Positions 6,498-15,738 of a stretch of 37,675 nt of DNA are shown here, in pieces. A model generated the notes under the pieces. That model had not been told where the DNA came from. It saw nothing but the letters and a program-made list of their open reading frames with translations, and did not search any database. Source of the DNA: Candidatus Bipolaricaulota bacterium. Lineage in GTDB: Bacteria; Bipolaricaulota; Bipolaricaulia; UBA7950; UBA9294. Where the stretch lies: positions 100,107-137,781 of the forward strand of contig JAUWGE010000002.1 of assembly GCA_030606565.1 (NCBI GenBank). Direction: 5' to 3'. The stretch's first letter is position 1; each line of letters starts with the position of its first letter. Both the position numbers and the translations under genes were made by a program.

Positions 6498-9263
6498 ATG
6501 AACAAGGGTCCAATGGGCATCACCTTACTTATCTTATCGGCTCTGTTGTTGCTTCCTTTCTCCAGTGTAGCTTCAAGAGGGACGAGCACCGCGATTGAGG
6601 TAAACTTCGACCCGCAACAGCGAACTCTGCGCGGGGTAGAGGAGATCACGTTCGAAGCACAATCGACGTGCGCCTACTTCCTCCTGCTTGCCAACCTCGA
6701 GAGGGAGAAAAATCCCTTCTTTAACGATCGGGTTATCGACGCAAGGTACAAATTCGGTTTCGAGCCAGCCTCGACAACGATTGAGGCGGTCGAGGCCGTT
6801 CAGAGCGAGGGGGCGGTCGCACTCGGGTTCCGTCTCCTTACACTCCCGCCGGCGCTTCAGACTTACTCGCTTCATGAAACGATCCTTGCGGTCGATCTCA
6901 CCCAGACAGGTAAGAACGTGGCTCTGCGCGTTCATTTCACCACTCAGATCCCACGTCTCACCACGGGGGATCAGGAAATCAACCAGGGGATCCTCACTTG
7001 GCGCTTCGGGTGGTACCCGCTACTACTTCCGCGGCAGGGAGAGTGGGTTGAGGAAGACGGAGTACTGCAGTTGAGATCGGGGGAGGCTTTCCCTTTAGAG
7101 ATCCCCGCCTCCGACTACTCTGCGCGAATCGGCCTTCCTCAAGGGTTCGTGCTCGTCTGCGGGGCTGACCATGTGGAGAAGATTGAAGCCGAGGAACCGA
7201 CTAACGAAGGAGAAGATACACTTGTACGCTACCGGGCGTGGAACGACACCCCTACCCGCACCCTCGCCCTCACCGCCGGGCCGGACTACGAACGCTTCTC
7301 TCTCGGCGAGCTTCCTATACCAATCGAGGTTTTATTCCTCCCCGGACACGAGGAGACAGCACGCCTCTTCGCAACCTACGCACAGGATATCCTTGCAGAC
7401 TACCAGAAGCGGTTCGGCTCCTACCCACGAGCGAGGCTCACTATCGTTGAGAACCCAAATCGAAATGGCCTTTCCATGGCCGCCGACGGGATCATCTGGC
7501 TGTCGAGCCTCTTCTTCACCCACCGCAATGTCACCCTCCCCGGTATCCTCAACCGCTACTGCGAGTTCGTCCTTGCCCACGAGATCGCCCACCAGTGGTG
7601 GGGACTTGCCACGGGTGTGGACCTAAACGCAGAGAACTGGCTCTCCGAGGGAATGGCCCAGTACCTGGCGGTGAGCTACTTCGAAGAGCGCTACGGGGAA
7701 TTCGGGCCAAACGCGTTCGAACTTCCCGGTAAGGGAATCTTGGAAAACCTCATCCGTTCCCAATTTGGGTTTTTGAACCTGCGCGAGCACCAGATCGAAC
7801 TTGCCTATCTCTACCAAGCGATGCGCGGCTTCGACGAGGCGATCATCAAGCCCAACTCGGAGGTTGCCTACGAGAATGCCACGGCGGTGAGGTTGTACGA
7901 CAAGGGCTACTTGGTGGCACGAGCGATCGCCGCAGAAATAGGTAAAAAGACCTTTGAGGCAGGGTTGCGCGAGGCAACAGAGTGCTTCCGCTACAAGATC
8001 ATCAACGTCGATGATCTGCGTGGGACCCTTGAGAAGACTGCGGGGCGATCCCTTAAAGAACTTTTTCAGGTGTGGCTTTTTCAATCAGGATCAGTAGACT
8101 ACGCGATTAAGATCGCTTCCCGTAAGCGAACTGAGATGGGCTATCGGACCGAAGTTAAGGTAAGCCGCGACGGCGGAGCGATCCAGTCGGTGACAATCGA
8201 GGCAACACTGCGCTCCGGGAAAACGGTACGCCAAGAATGGGACGGTGTGACTAAGACGGATACCGTGGTCTTCGAGACAGAGAAGCCAATCCATCGGGTA
8301 ACGATCGACCCCGACCACCTCCTCCCCGATCGCGATCGACTGAACAACAACGCGCCGGTAAAGTTCGTAACGGTCACCGACAAAAACGCATTCCCCCTCG
8401 ACGCCTATCTCGTGCGGCCAGATCCCTTCTCCAAGGGGGTGACGATTACCTACCTTGACCGCTTGCGCCTGACGCTTGCGGAGGCCGCGGTCTCCGCGGA
8501 AGTCTTTAAGGGACGCAATCACCATCTCTCCCTTACTGCGAAGATCGAGGAGGGAGACCTTTTGGGATCGATCGGCTATACGTTCACCACCTTTGCTAGA
8601 GCCCCGATCGGCTCACCAGGGACGTTCTGGGAACCGGCCACCTCGATCACCCTCTGTGCTCATCGCCTCGTTCCACAAGAGGGGCCACTCGTCTACCTTC
8701 ACCTAGGTGTGCGAGAACACCCCTCGATTCAGCATAGCTGGTCAAGCGTGGTAGCCGTCGACATAACCCCCTCTGGGGCTGGACGGATGTCGATCACTGC
8801 CTTCGATGAGACGCGGCTTCTCCCAAAAGTCTACCTTCAAGGGAACCTCACCGTCGGGGTGGGCTTCGGTGAGGTTCCACGTCCTTTATTATTCGACCTT
8901 GAGGAGCTTTTAAGCTTCGGGCTGATGAGTCAGGGAAGATGGGTCCCCACTTCCTTTCTTGGTAGTAATAAGCTCTACGGTCGCCTCGCGGTCGAGTTTC
9001 CTTCCTCAACTGAGGAGCCATTCAACCTTGCTAACCTGATGATGGTCGACCGGACGCGTGGACGCGTCTTCCTCGCCTGTGGAACGAGTTGGAAAAGCCT
9101 CGATGAATTTGGTAAAACTGCCCCTAACATTGAGGCCGGAGTGGAAGCACTGTTCGACCTCTCCGCGATCGGCGGTCTCCTCGCAGCAAGAGCAGTGGCT
9201 GGCTATGCTACCCCGATTCTAGGGGAGGGAGTGGGGGTCTTTTACTTTGGCTTCTCTTTATAA
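6498..9263 (+). CDS. Secreted M1-type zinc metallopeptidase with probable C-terminal beta-barrel
   Basis: A 921-residue exported gluzincin. A signal peptide is clear at residues 1-30 (hydrophobic core LLILSALLLLPF). The zinc site is HEIAHQWWG at 361-369 (H361, E362, H365), with the third ligand E384 in NWLSEGMAQYL; the 18-residue spacing is that of family M1. The exopeptidase GAMEN motif is not obvious, so aminopeptidase activity is uncertain. After about residue 560 the sequence leaves the peptidase fold. The last 250-300 residues alternate polar and hydrophobic residues and end GVGVFYFGFSL, like the final strand of an outer-membrane barrel of the BamA/D15 type. That barrel is inference. I start at ATG 6498, which has GGAGGAG just upstream; a TTG at 6486 lies in that ribosome site. 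The gene is 23 bases after the CorC-type gene. Confidence 0.85.
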   Translation: MNKGPMGITLLILSALLLLPFSSVASRGTSTAIEVNFDPQQRTLRGVEEITFEAQSTCAYFLLLANLEREKNPFFNDRVIDARYKFGFEPASTTIEAVEAVQSEGAVALGFRLLTLPPALQTYSLHETILAVDLTQTGKNVALRVHFTTQIPRLTTGDQEINQGILTWRFGWYPLLLPRQGEWVEEDGVLQLRSGEAFPLEIPASDYSARIGLPQGFVLVCGADHVEKIEAEEPTNEGEDTLVRYRAWNDTPTRTLALTAGPDYERFSLGELPIPIEVLFLPGHEETARLFATYAQDILADYQKRFGSYPRARLTIVENPNRNGLSMAADGIIWLSSLFFTHRNVTLPGILNRYCEFVLAHEIAHQWWGLATGVDLNAENWLSEGMAQYLAVSYFEERYGEFGPNAFELPGKGILENLIRSQFGFLNLREHQIELAYLYQAMRGFDEAIIKPNSEVAYENATAVRLYDKGYLVARAIAAEIGKKTFEAGLREATECFRYKIINVDDLRGTLEKTAGRSLKELFQVWLFQSGSVDYAIKIASRKRTEMGYRTEVKVSRDGGAIQSVTIEATLRSGKTVRQEWDGVTKTDTVVFETEKPIHRVTIDPDHLLPDRDRLNNNAPVKFVTVTDKNAFPLDAYLVRPDPFSKGVTITYLDRLRLTLAEAAVSAEVFKGRNHHLSLTAKIEEGDLLGSIGYTFTTFARAPIGSPGTFWEPATSITLCAHRLVPQEGPLVYLHLGVREHPSIQHSWSSVVAVDITPSGAGRMSITAFDETRLLPKVYLQGNLTVGVGFGEVPRPLLFDLEELLSFGLMSQGRWVPTSFLGSNKLYGRLAVEFPSSTEEPFNLANLMMVDRTRGRVFLACGTSWKSLDEFGKTAPNIEAGVEALFDLSAIGGLLAARAVAGYATPILGEGVGVFYFGFSL

Positions 9264-9284
9264 GGCTAGAAGCTGAGGTGCGTG

Positions 9285-11654
9285 ATGAAGGTACCGTGTC
9301 GATGGCTAGCTGAGTACGTTGATATCGAGGTGAGCAAGGAGGAAGTCGCGCGTCTCGCCGAACGTCTCACCCTGGCTGGCCTTGAGGTGGAGGGGATCAC
9401 CCCTACAGGGAGGGTGCACGGGGCCGTGGTCGGCCGCGTCCTCTCTCACCGTCCTCACCCCAACTCCGATCGCCTCTCCCTCTGCCTGGTCGATATTGGA
9501 ACCGGTGAGGTCGAGGTCGTCTGTGGAGCAGCGAACGTGGTGGCCGGAGCGACCGTCCCGGTAGTCACAGTCGGAGGAGAGCTTCCCGGAGGCTTAAAAG
9601 TCAAGGCCCGAAAGGTCCGCGGCATCGCCTCGCATGGGATGATCTGTTCCAGGGCTGAGCTCGGTCTAGAGACCAGTTCCACCGGAATCTGGAACCTCGA
9701 GACTGATCTGAAACTGGTTCCGGGGATCGAGCTGAACGATCTGTTAGAATTTGACGACTACGTTCTTGACGTAAAAGTGACCTCAAACCGGCCTGACTGC
9801 ATGGGAATTTATGGGATCGCCCGTGAGGTTGCCGCGATCATAAACCGACCCTTGCGGCCGCTCGGAATCGATCTCTGTGAGTCCGAACCACCAACGGAAG
9901 AACTCTTCGCAATTAAGGTGGAAAATGCGACTGATACCCCTCGCTATAGTGCCCGCTTGATGAGCAATCTTATAATAGGACCTTCCCCCCTCCGCATGCA
10001 GCACCGCCTACTAAAAGCGGGGATGCGTCCCCTTCTAAATGTGGTCGATGTGACAAACTACGTGATGCTCGAACTCGGGCAACCGCTTCACCCGTTCGAC
10101 GCCGATCTAGTAGGCAAGCGAATCCTGGTGCGCCGTGCACGCGCTGGGGAGCGCTTCTGCACCCTTGATGGGGTAGAGCGCTCTCTCTCAGAGGAGGTAC
10201 TGATGATCACTGACTCCGACGGGGGACTGGCGATCGCAGGGGTGATGGGGGGTGAGCGGAGCGAGATTAAAGAGGGGACAACACGCGTCCTCCTCGAGGC
10301 GGCTGCCTTTGACCCGATCGCTGTCCGCCACTCGGCTCGATCGGTTGGGATCCGCAGCGAGGCCTCACAACGCTTCGAGCGCGGTGTTGACCCAGAGGGA
10401 ATCCCGCAGGCGGCGGCGCGCACGGCGCAGCTCCTGCAGGAGTTGACCGGCTGCCAGGTTCATCGAGGAATGGTCGATTCTCACCTAAAAGTGCGCAAGC
10501 GAACGACAATCCGGCTTCGTCCTTCCCGGTTAAGGGCGCTCCTCGGGATCGACCTTAACCGCTCACAAGTAACCGAGATCCTCAAACGACTCAAGATCGA
10601 AGTCTCAGAGAGCGAAAATGATCTTATCGCAACTGTACCCACCTTCCGGGCCGACCTCACACGCGAGGTTGACCTGATCGAAGAGGTTGGCCGCATCCAC
10701 GGATACGACCGGCTTCCCTCCACTCCACCCCAGGCGCGCCTACAGATGGGGGAAAAGGACCCAATGGAACTTTATAAGGACCGCGTGCGAACGATCCTCA
10801 CCGGGCTTGGGTTAAGCGAGGTGGTGACTGAGGGGTTCGACGAGGCACAGTGGCGGCGTGCCCTTTCTTTACCTGATGAAGACCTGATCGGGATCCGCAA
10901 CCCGATGATCAGTGCCCAGGGAGCACTGCGGGGAAGTCTCCTTCCAGGGATCCTCGCTGTGGTGGAGACAAACATCAATCACCGCGTCGACGGAGGAATG
11001 CTGTTCGAGATAGGGCGGGTCTTCTCCCAGAGTGGAGAAGTGGACTCCCTTGCTGGAGCGCTCTTCGGCCGAACCGGGATCCCTCTGCATGGAAAGGAGG
11101 AATTCGACCTTTTAACAGCCAAGGGGATCCTCGCTAGCCTTAGCGCTTCGCTTAACTTAAAAGAGGTGCACGTCGTCTCCGATGAGGTTCCCCCTTTTCT
11201 CCATCCCGGGCGAGGGGGAAGGATTCTTCTTGACGCAGAGCCTATCGGCCTTCTCGGCGAGGTCGCCCTTAATATCTATGACCTTTTCCCTGCCTGTCCG
11301 CGGGTGATCCTATTCGAGCTCGATATTGAGAAGCTCTATCAGCGTGACAGAGGGTGGCGGATGTTCACCCCGCTTCCTCGCTTCCCTGCCTGCAAGCGAG
11401 ATCTCTGTCTCCTTGTGCCGATCAACCTGCCCGAAAAGGAGGTCCGCAAAGCGATACGCACTGAGGCAGAGATCGAACACGCCCTGCTGTACGACCTCTA
11501 CCAGGGAGAACAGGTTGCTTCGGGATACAAGAGCCTTACTTACGAGGTATCGTTGCGGGCGATGGACCGTACGTTGACCGACGAGGAGGTCGCTACAATC
11601 ATCGCCCGTATCGAAAAGCGCCTGAAGAAACTCGGCGTCTCACTGCGGGTTTAA
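9285..11654 (+). CDS. pheT: Phenylalanyl-tRNA synthetase beta subunit
   Basis: PheT is the beta chain of the (alpha-beta)2 enzyme that charges tRNA-Phe; it edits Tyr-tRNA-Phe. The 789-residue length is normal. Domains in order are the EMAP/tRNA-binding fold (VVGRVLSHRPHPNSDRLSLC, about 45-150), B3/4 with SNRPDCMGIYGIAREV near 165 and the editing region, B5 at about 400-470, the catalytic-like core with EEVGRIHGYDRLP, and a C-terminal ferredoxin-like anticodon-binding domain (FTPLPRFPACKRDLCLLV). The ATG at 9285 follows GAGGTG; a GTG one codon earlier is possible. The alpha-subunit gene pheS, usually adjacent, is absent here. Confidence 0.96.
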   Translation: MKVPCRWLAEYVDIEVSKEEVARLAERLTLAGLEVEGITPTGRVHGAVVGRVLSHRPHPNSDRLSLCLVDIGTGEVEVVCGAANVVAGATVPVVTVGGELPGGLKVKARKVRGIASHGMICSRAELGLETSSTGIWNLETDLKLVPGIELNDLLEFDDYVLDVKVTSNRPDCMGIYGIAREVAAIINRPLRPLGIDLCESEPPTEELFAIKVENATDTPRYSARLMSNLIIGPSPLRMQHRLLKAGMRPLLNVVDVTNYVMLELGQPLHPFDADLVGKRILVRRARAGERFCTLDGVERSLSEEVLMITDSDGGLAIAGVMGGERSEIKEGTTRVLLEAAAFDPIAVRHSARSVGIRSEASQRFERGVDPEGIPQAAARTAQLLQELTGCQVHRGMVDSHLKVRKRTTIRLRPSRLRALLGIDLNRSQVTEILKRLKIEVSESENDLIATVPTFRADLTREVDLIEEVGRIHGYDRLPSTPPQARLQMGEKDPMELYKDRVRTILTGLGLSEVVTEGFDEAQWRRALSLPDEDLIGIRNPMISAQGALRGSLLPGILAVVETNINHRVDGGMLFEIGRVFSQSGEVDSLAGALFGRTGIPLHGKEEFDLLTAKGILASLSASLNLKEVHVVSDEVPPFLHPGRGGRILLDAEPIGLLGEVALNIYDLFPACPRVILFELDIEKLYQRDRGWRMFTPLPRFPACKRDLCLLVPINLPEKEVRKAIRTEAEIEHALLYDLYQGEQVASGYKSLTYEVSLRAMDRTLTDEEVATIIARIEKRLKKLGVSLRV

Positions 11655-11712
11655 AGATGAGCTCCTCACGGTTAAGTTAAGGTAGATTAAGAGAAAAGCT
11701 TAAAGAGATGGC

Positions 11713-11816
11713 CTCTCGCAAAGGCGCGAAGGACGCAAAGAACCTATGAGGAATCCAGGAAGACTTACAAGCAGAAACTACAGGGGACTGGACTATTTCC
11801 TGGATTCATGGTTTCC
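11713..11816. repeat. Composite dispersed repeat (GCGTC/TTTGCG part plus GGAATCCAGGA inverted repeat)
   Basis: The 420-base gap after pheT has no gene. It starts with a word at 11713-11743 beginning TCTCGCAAAGGCGCG, followed by an inverted-repeat unit whose ends are GGAATCCAGGA (11750) and TTCCTGGATTCATGGTTTCC (ending 11816). The same composite lies in opposite orientation at 37539-37675, where the GC-rich word matches in about 26 of 30 positions. Related but weaker words occur at 11868-11965 (CCGCTAAGGCGGTAGAAAG, GGCGTCTTGGCGAGAG). Confidence 0.7.
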
Positions 11817-12076
11817 TTAGAGGATTGTGGTTGAAGGTGGTTACAGGCAACAGCAAGAGATGGCTCCCGCTAAGGCGGTAGAAAGTAAAGAACCCTGGAG
11901 CAAGCTGTGTCTCACAAAGCTCTTATGAAGACTAATAACCCTTGGCGTCTTGGCGAGAGAAAGGAAATTGCTGCTTCTCACGGTGATAGCTCTTTTCTGT
12001 TTTATCGCACAAGAGCATATAGGGAGAAGTGCCTTTTATCATCCCTTGCCTTGCCTGGAGCGTGAGGAGCCTAAAG

Positions 12077-12499
12077 ATGGATAAGACGATCATCGCAAAA
12101 GACGCGGCCGAGATGGAAGAAGTCGGAATCGACCTGGCCTCTGACCTTAGTAATGGGATGCTCGTCTCCCTGATCGGGCCGTTGGGCTCGGGGAAGACTA
12201 CACTGGTTAAAGGAATTGCGAAGGGCCTCCTCATCACTGATGTGGTCGTCTCCCCGAGCTACCTGCTCGCCAGGGATTACCATGGCCGACTTACCCTTCA
12301 CCATCTTGATGCCTACCGGGTTTCGTCTTTAGCCGAACTTGCCGAGGTCGGCCTCGATCGGATCCTCCCGCCAGAGAGGGGGGTGAGTGTGGTAGAGTGG
12401 TCCGATCGGGTAGAAGGGATTGTCGAGATCAGCGATATTGAGGTAAAAATCGAACTGCTTGAGAGTAACTCGCGACGGGTAAGAATTACAAGGATGTAA
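12077..12499 (+). CDS. tsaE: tRNA threonylcarbamoyladenosine biosynthesis ATPase TsaE
   Basis: TsaE is the P-loop ATPase that works with TsaB and TsaD to put threonylcarbamoyl on A37 of ANN-reading tRNAs. The 140-residue protein has the Walker A GPLGSGKTTLVKG (residues 34-46), SPSYLLARDY (usual form SPTF), HHLDAYRV and VVEWSDRV, all in the family order. The frame is open to 12029, but the ATG at 12077 has GAGGAG seven bases upstream and gives the standard N-terminus. The last 14 bases overlap the 3' end of the convergent amrS gene. Confidence 0.93.
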   Translation: MDKTIIAKDAAEMEEVGIDLASDLSNGMLVSLIGPLGSGKTTLVKGIAKGLLITDVVVSPSYLLARDYHGRLTLHHLDAYRVSSLAELAEVGLDRILPPERGVSVVEWSDRVEGIVEISDIEVKIELLESNSRRVRITRM

Positions 12500-13505
12500 A
12501 CCAAACGCCGTCCACTTTGGCGCCACAAGCCGGGCAGCATCCCTCCTGCAGCCGGTTCTCTTCCACCAGGAACCCGGTACGCCTTACGAGCAACTCCTCG
12601 CAGGCTGGACAGCGAGTGTCCTCCCCCTCCCCAGGAATGTTCCCTATATAGACGTAACGCAGCCCAACCTTTCGCCCAATTAGCTGTGCCTCCTTTAAGG
12701 TCTTCACCGGGGTAGGAGGAAGATCGAGGAGTCGATAGGCTGGGTAGAAGCGGCTAATGTGCCAGGGGATGACCGGCGAGATCCCGACAATCGCCTCGGC
12801 GATCCAATGCAGTTCTTCAGGACTGTCGTTCATCCCCGGGATGAGAAGAGTCGTCACCTCCACCCACACCCCGGCCTGAAAGAAGCGCTCGATCGAATTG
12901 AGCACCGGTCGCAGGTTACCTCCCGTCACCTCACGGTAGAAGTCATTCGATATACCCTTAAGGTCAATATTGATTCCATCAAGATAGGGGAGAATTACCT
13001 CGACTGCCTCGGGGGTCATGTACCCGTTGGAGACAAAGACGTTGCGCAGACCTTCCTCATGTGCTAGACGAGCGGTATCAAGCGCGTACTCGAAGAAGAT
13101 TGTCGGCTCAGTATAGGTATAGGCAATCGTCTTACAGCCGCTCTTTTTTGCCTCGGTGACGATCTCACGCGGAGAGACCTTCTCTCCGATGATCCTGCCC
13201 TCGTGTTCGCGTGGGTACTGGGAAATATGGTGATTCTGGCAGTTTAAACAAGTGAAGTTGCATCCGACTGTAGCGACCGAGTATGCACGCGTACCTGGCA
13301 GGAAGTGAAACAAGGGTTTCTTCTCGATCGGATCGGCATCGCGGGAAATCGCCCTCCCATAAACCAGTGTGTACAACGTTCCCCCACGGTTCTCTCGTAC
13401 ACTGCAAATTCCGCGCTGCCCGTCTTTTATCAGGCAGCGGTGGGCGCAGAGATTGCACCGAATACGACCATCACCGGTCTTATCGTAGAGCATCGCCTCT
13501 TTCAT
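12486..13505 (-). CDS. amrS: AmmeMemoRadiSam-system radical SAM protein
   Basis: A radical SAM enzyme of about 339 residues. It has CNLCAHRCLIKDGQRGIC near the N-terminus and the [4Fe-4S]-binding CNFTCLNCQN (CxxxCxxC), with preceding GTRAYSVATVGC. TYTEPTIFFEYALD and SNGYMTPEAVEVILPYLDGI are typical of the AmrS family, formerly annotated as pyruvate-formate-lyase activating enzyme. Near the C-terminus, two CxxC pairs (CPACEELL and CCPACGAK) probably form a zinc or iron site. The partners AMMECR1 and MEMO1 are not in the window. The ATG at 13505 was chosen; the frame extends to a GTG at 13532 without a better ribosome site. The biochemical reaction is not established to my knowledge. Confidence 0.92.
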   Translation of the reverse strand: MKEAMLYDKTGDGRIRCNLCAHRCLIKDGQRGICSVRENRGGTLYTLVYGRAISRDADPIEKKPLFHFLPGTRAYSVATVGCNFTCLNCQNHHISQYPREHEGRIIGEKVSPREIVTEAKKSGCKTIAYTYTEPTIFFEYALDTARLAHEEGLRNVFVSNGYMTPEAVEVILPYLDGINIDLKGISNDFYREVTGGNLRPVLNSIERFFQAGVWVEVTTLLIPGMNDSPEELHWIAEAIVGISPVIPWHISRFYPAYRLLDLPPTPVKTLKEAQLIGRKVGLRYVYIGNIPGEGEDTRCPACEELLVRRTGFLVEENRLQEGCCPACGAKVDGVWFTSL

Positions 13506-13573
13506 CGTGACCACCGTCCAATGATACCACACTTTATAAAGGGAGAGAACGGCCTGATTAGCGCCTTGAGGAG

Positions 13574-13684
13574 TGATGCCATCAGCTATCAGGCGTCAGT
13601 GGTCAGCTAAGAGCGCTTAGTAGTCAAGGGCACTCCTCGGGATATCTTCTTAGCTGATGGCTGTAAGCTGAGTACTGATGGCTG
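13574..13684. repeat. AGCTGA-family repeats upstream of the ABC-F gene
   Basis: Two clusters, 13574-13612 and 13645-13684, consist of words such as CATCAGCTATCAGGCGTCAG and TTAGCTGATGGCTGTAAGCTG in opposite orientations about 35 bases apart. They occupy most of the 245-base divergent gap between amrS and the ABC-F gene. The layout is the same as at 3205-3284. Confidence 0.6.
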
Positions 13685-13750
13685 GTTTCTCGTCAGGGAT
13701 AACCCCTAACTTCCTTTCCCCTGCCTGTTTCATTGCGTAACATCTTCCTT

Positions 13751-15634
13751 ATGTCACTTATCCAGATAGAGCAACTGACAAAATCTTTCGGGGTGCAGGT
13801 CTTGTTTGCCCCGTTTTCGGCCCACGTGACCCGCGGTGATCGGATCGCCCTTGTCGGTGACAACGGGGTCGGAAAATCCACCTTACTTTCGATGATCGCC
13901 GGAGTTGAGGCACCAAGCGGTGGTGGAATCCATCGAGCGCAGAGGACGCACATCGGTTACCTGCTCCAGCTCGCCCGGCTTGAGGGGGAGGGGACCTTGT
14001 ACCAAGCGATGCAGAAACCGTTTGCCGAGCTGCTCGAGGCTGAAAAGGAGCTGCGCCGGTTGGAAGAGCAGATGGCCACAAGGAGCGATCCTGAAATCCT
14101 TCATCACTACGATGAATTGCTCCACGCCTTTGAGCGCCGCGGCGGGTACACGATCGACTCAAGAATCCGATCCGTCCTCATAGGTGTTGGCTTCACCACA
14201 GAGGAGTTTGCAAGACCAGTGAGCATTCTCTCCGGGGGGGAGGAGGCGCGCGCCGCGCTTGCCCGCACCCTGCTTGAGGGAACAGACCTCCTCCTGCTCG
14301 ATGAGCCAACAAACCACCTTGACTTTGCCGCGCTTGACTGGTTGGAGGAGCGTCTGCTTGAGTTCTCCGGCGCCATCATCCTCGTATCGCACGACCGTCA
14401 CCTGCTGGACCAGGTGGCAAACCTCACCTGGGAGATCGCGTTTGGGAAGTTTACCGCCTACCGCGGTGGCTACAGTCGATCCCGCGCCCTGCGTGAGGCC
14501 GCGCACGCACGCCGACTGGAACTCTATGAGCGGCAGCAGGCCACCACTAAACGTTATAAGGAGTTCATCCGCCGACACCACGCTGGGCAGAAGCACCGCC
14601 AGGCAAAGGACCGCGAGAAGAAACTTGAGTGGATCGAAAAGGAATTAGTCGAAAGACCGCAGGAGGCAAAGCGGATCGGGCTTCGGATCCCGATGGGCGC
14701 CCCGAGCGGGAAACGAGTTCTCAAGATGGAAGGATTGCAGATTGGATATACCTTTCCCCTTTTTACCTGTCCGAACCTTGTTCTCTACCGCGGGGAACGG
14801 GTGGCGATCATCGGTGAAAACGGCTGCGGCAAGACGACCTTCCTAAAGACGATCATCGGAGAGGTCCCTCCACTTTCCGGGAGGATCGTCGGTGGCCACG
14901 GGGTTAGAATCACAACCTATAGCCAGACGCAAGAGGGGTTGCACGGAGAGGGAACCGTGCTCGATGCGATCCTCTCCCGCTCCAACCTTTCAATCGGCCA
15001 AGCGCGTGGCCACCTTGCTCGCTTCCTCTTTTCGGGAGACGACGTAACAAAAAAGTTAAAAGCGCTCTCCGGCGGGGAGAAAAGCCGCGTCGCGCTTGCG
15101 CTCCTCTCCCTGATGGAGGGAAACCTCCTTCTGCTCGATGAACCGACGAACCATCTCGACCTAAAAAGCCAGGAGATCCTGGAAGAAACCCTTCTTAACT
15201 ACACGGGTACGATACTGCTGGTCTCTCACGACCGCGCCCTCCTCGAGGCGGTCGCGACAAAGGTGTGGGAGATCCATGAGGGGCAACTTCGGGTCTTCTC
15301 CTGCGCCTTCCGCGCGTACGAGAAGCGCCTCGCCGTAGAGCGCGCCTCAACCCAGTCGGTCGTACAACAGGTAAACAAAGTGCGCGTAAGAAAACGTTCT
15401 CCAACGGGGGAGAAACCCGACAAGTACCGAGAGAAGAAACGCATGGAAGCGTTAAAAGCGCTCGAGGAGGAGATCGAGCAGTTGGAGGCGAAACTGCGGA
15501 GACTAGAAAAGGAACTTCTTGATGCGAGTACCCACGGCGACAGGGTGAAGATCATACAGGTAGGGAAGGAGCATAAGCGGCTCACACAGGCGTTGAAGAA
15601 ACGCTTCGCCGAGTGGGAAAGGCTGTCGGCGTAG
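13751..15634 (+). CDS. ABC-F family ATPase (ribosome-associated, Uup/YfmR-like)
   Basis: A soluble protein of 627 residues with two ABC nucleotide-binding domains and no membrane segments. ABC-F proteins bind the ribosomal E site and relieve stalled translation or, in some subgroups, give antibiotic resistance. Domain 1 has GDNGVGKSTLL, LSGGEEARAALA and LLLDEPTNHLD; domain 2 has GENGCGKTTFL, LSGGEKSRVALA and LLLDEPTNHLD. A basic linker with long helices joins them (about 235-320). The C-terminus, after about residue 545, is a charged coiled coil (KALEEEIEQLEAKLRRLEKE), as in Uup. ATG 13751 is preferred to TTG 13733; neither has a good ribosome site. Confidence 0.93.
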   Translation: MSLIQIEQLTKSFGVQVLFAPFSAHVTRGDRIALVGDNGVGKSTLLSMIAGVEAPSGGGIHRAQRTHIGYLLQLARLEGEGTLYQAMQKPFAELLEAEKELRRLEEQMATRSDPEILHHYDELLHAFERRGGYTIDSRIRSVLIGVGFTTEEFARPVSILSGGEEARAALARTLLEGTDLLLLDEPTNHLDFAALDWLEERLLEFSGAIILVSHDRHLLDQVANLTWEIAFGKFTAYRGGYSRSRALREAAHARRLELYERQQATTKRYKEFIRRHHAGQKHRQAKDREKKLEWIEKELVERPQEAKRIGLRIPMGAPSGKRVLKMEGLQIGYTFPLFTCPNLVLYRGERVAIIGENGCGKTTFLKTIIGEVPPLSGRIVGGHGVRITTYSQTQEGLHGEGTVLDAILSRSNLSIGQARGHLARFLFSGDDVTKKLKALSGGEKSRVALALLSLMEGNLLLLDEPTNHLDLKSQEILEETLLNYTGTILLVSHDRALLEAVATKVWEIHEGQLRVFSCAFRAYEKRLAVERASTQSVVQQVNKVRVRKRSPTGEKPDKYREKKRMEALKALEEEIEQLEAKLRRLEKELLDASTHGDRVKIIQVGKEHKRLTQALKKRFAEWERLSA

Positions 15635-15641
15635 GGAATGG

Positions 15642-15738
15642 GAACGTCGTAGACCTGTCTACCATTCCGGCACAGGCAGGTAAGCTGCTGCGCTACGTCA
15701 ATCCTGTAGCGTCGGGCTTTATGCCCGACGTTGGTGGA
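15642..15738. repeat. REP-like hairpin repeat, copy A1
   Basis: The repeat starts GAACGTCGTAGACCTGTCTACC, cut here to its first 20 bases by position 15642-15661, passes through GGCACAGGCAGG, and ends with the hairpin GTCGGGC-TTTAT-GCCCGAC at 15712-15730. A copy of the same layout is at 21845-21990. Its right part (15693-15738) is read on the minus strand as the last codons of the DUF134 gene. It lies between the ABC-F stop and the DUF134 stop, so it may also serve as a two-way terminator, though no T-run is present. Confidence 0.75.

Noticed and set aside
13733-13750. A TTG start six codons upstream for the ABC-F protein
   Set aside because: The ATG at 13751 gives the standard ABC-F N-terminus and the extra residues look non-conserved.
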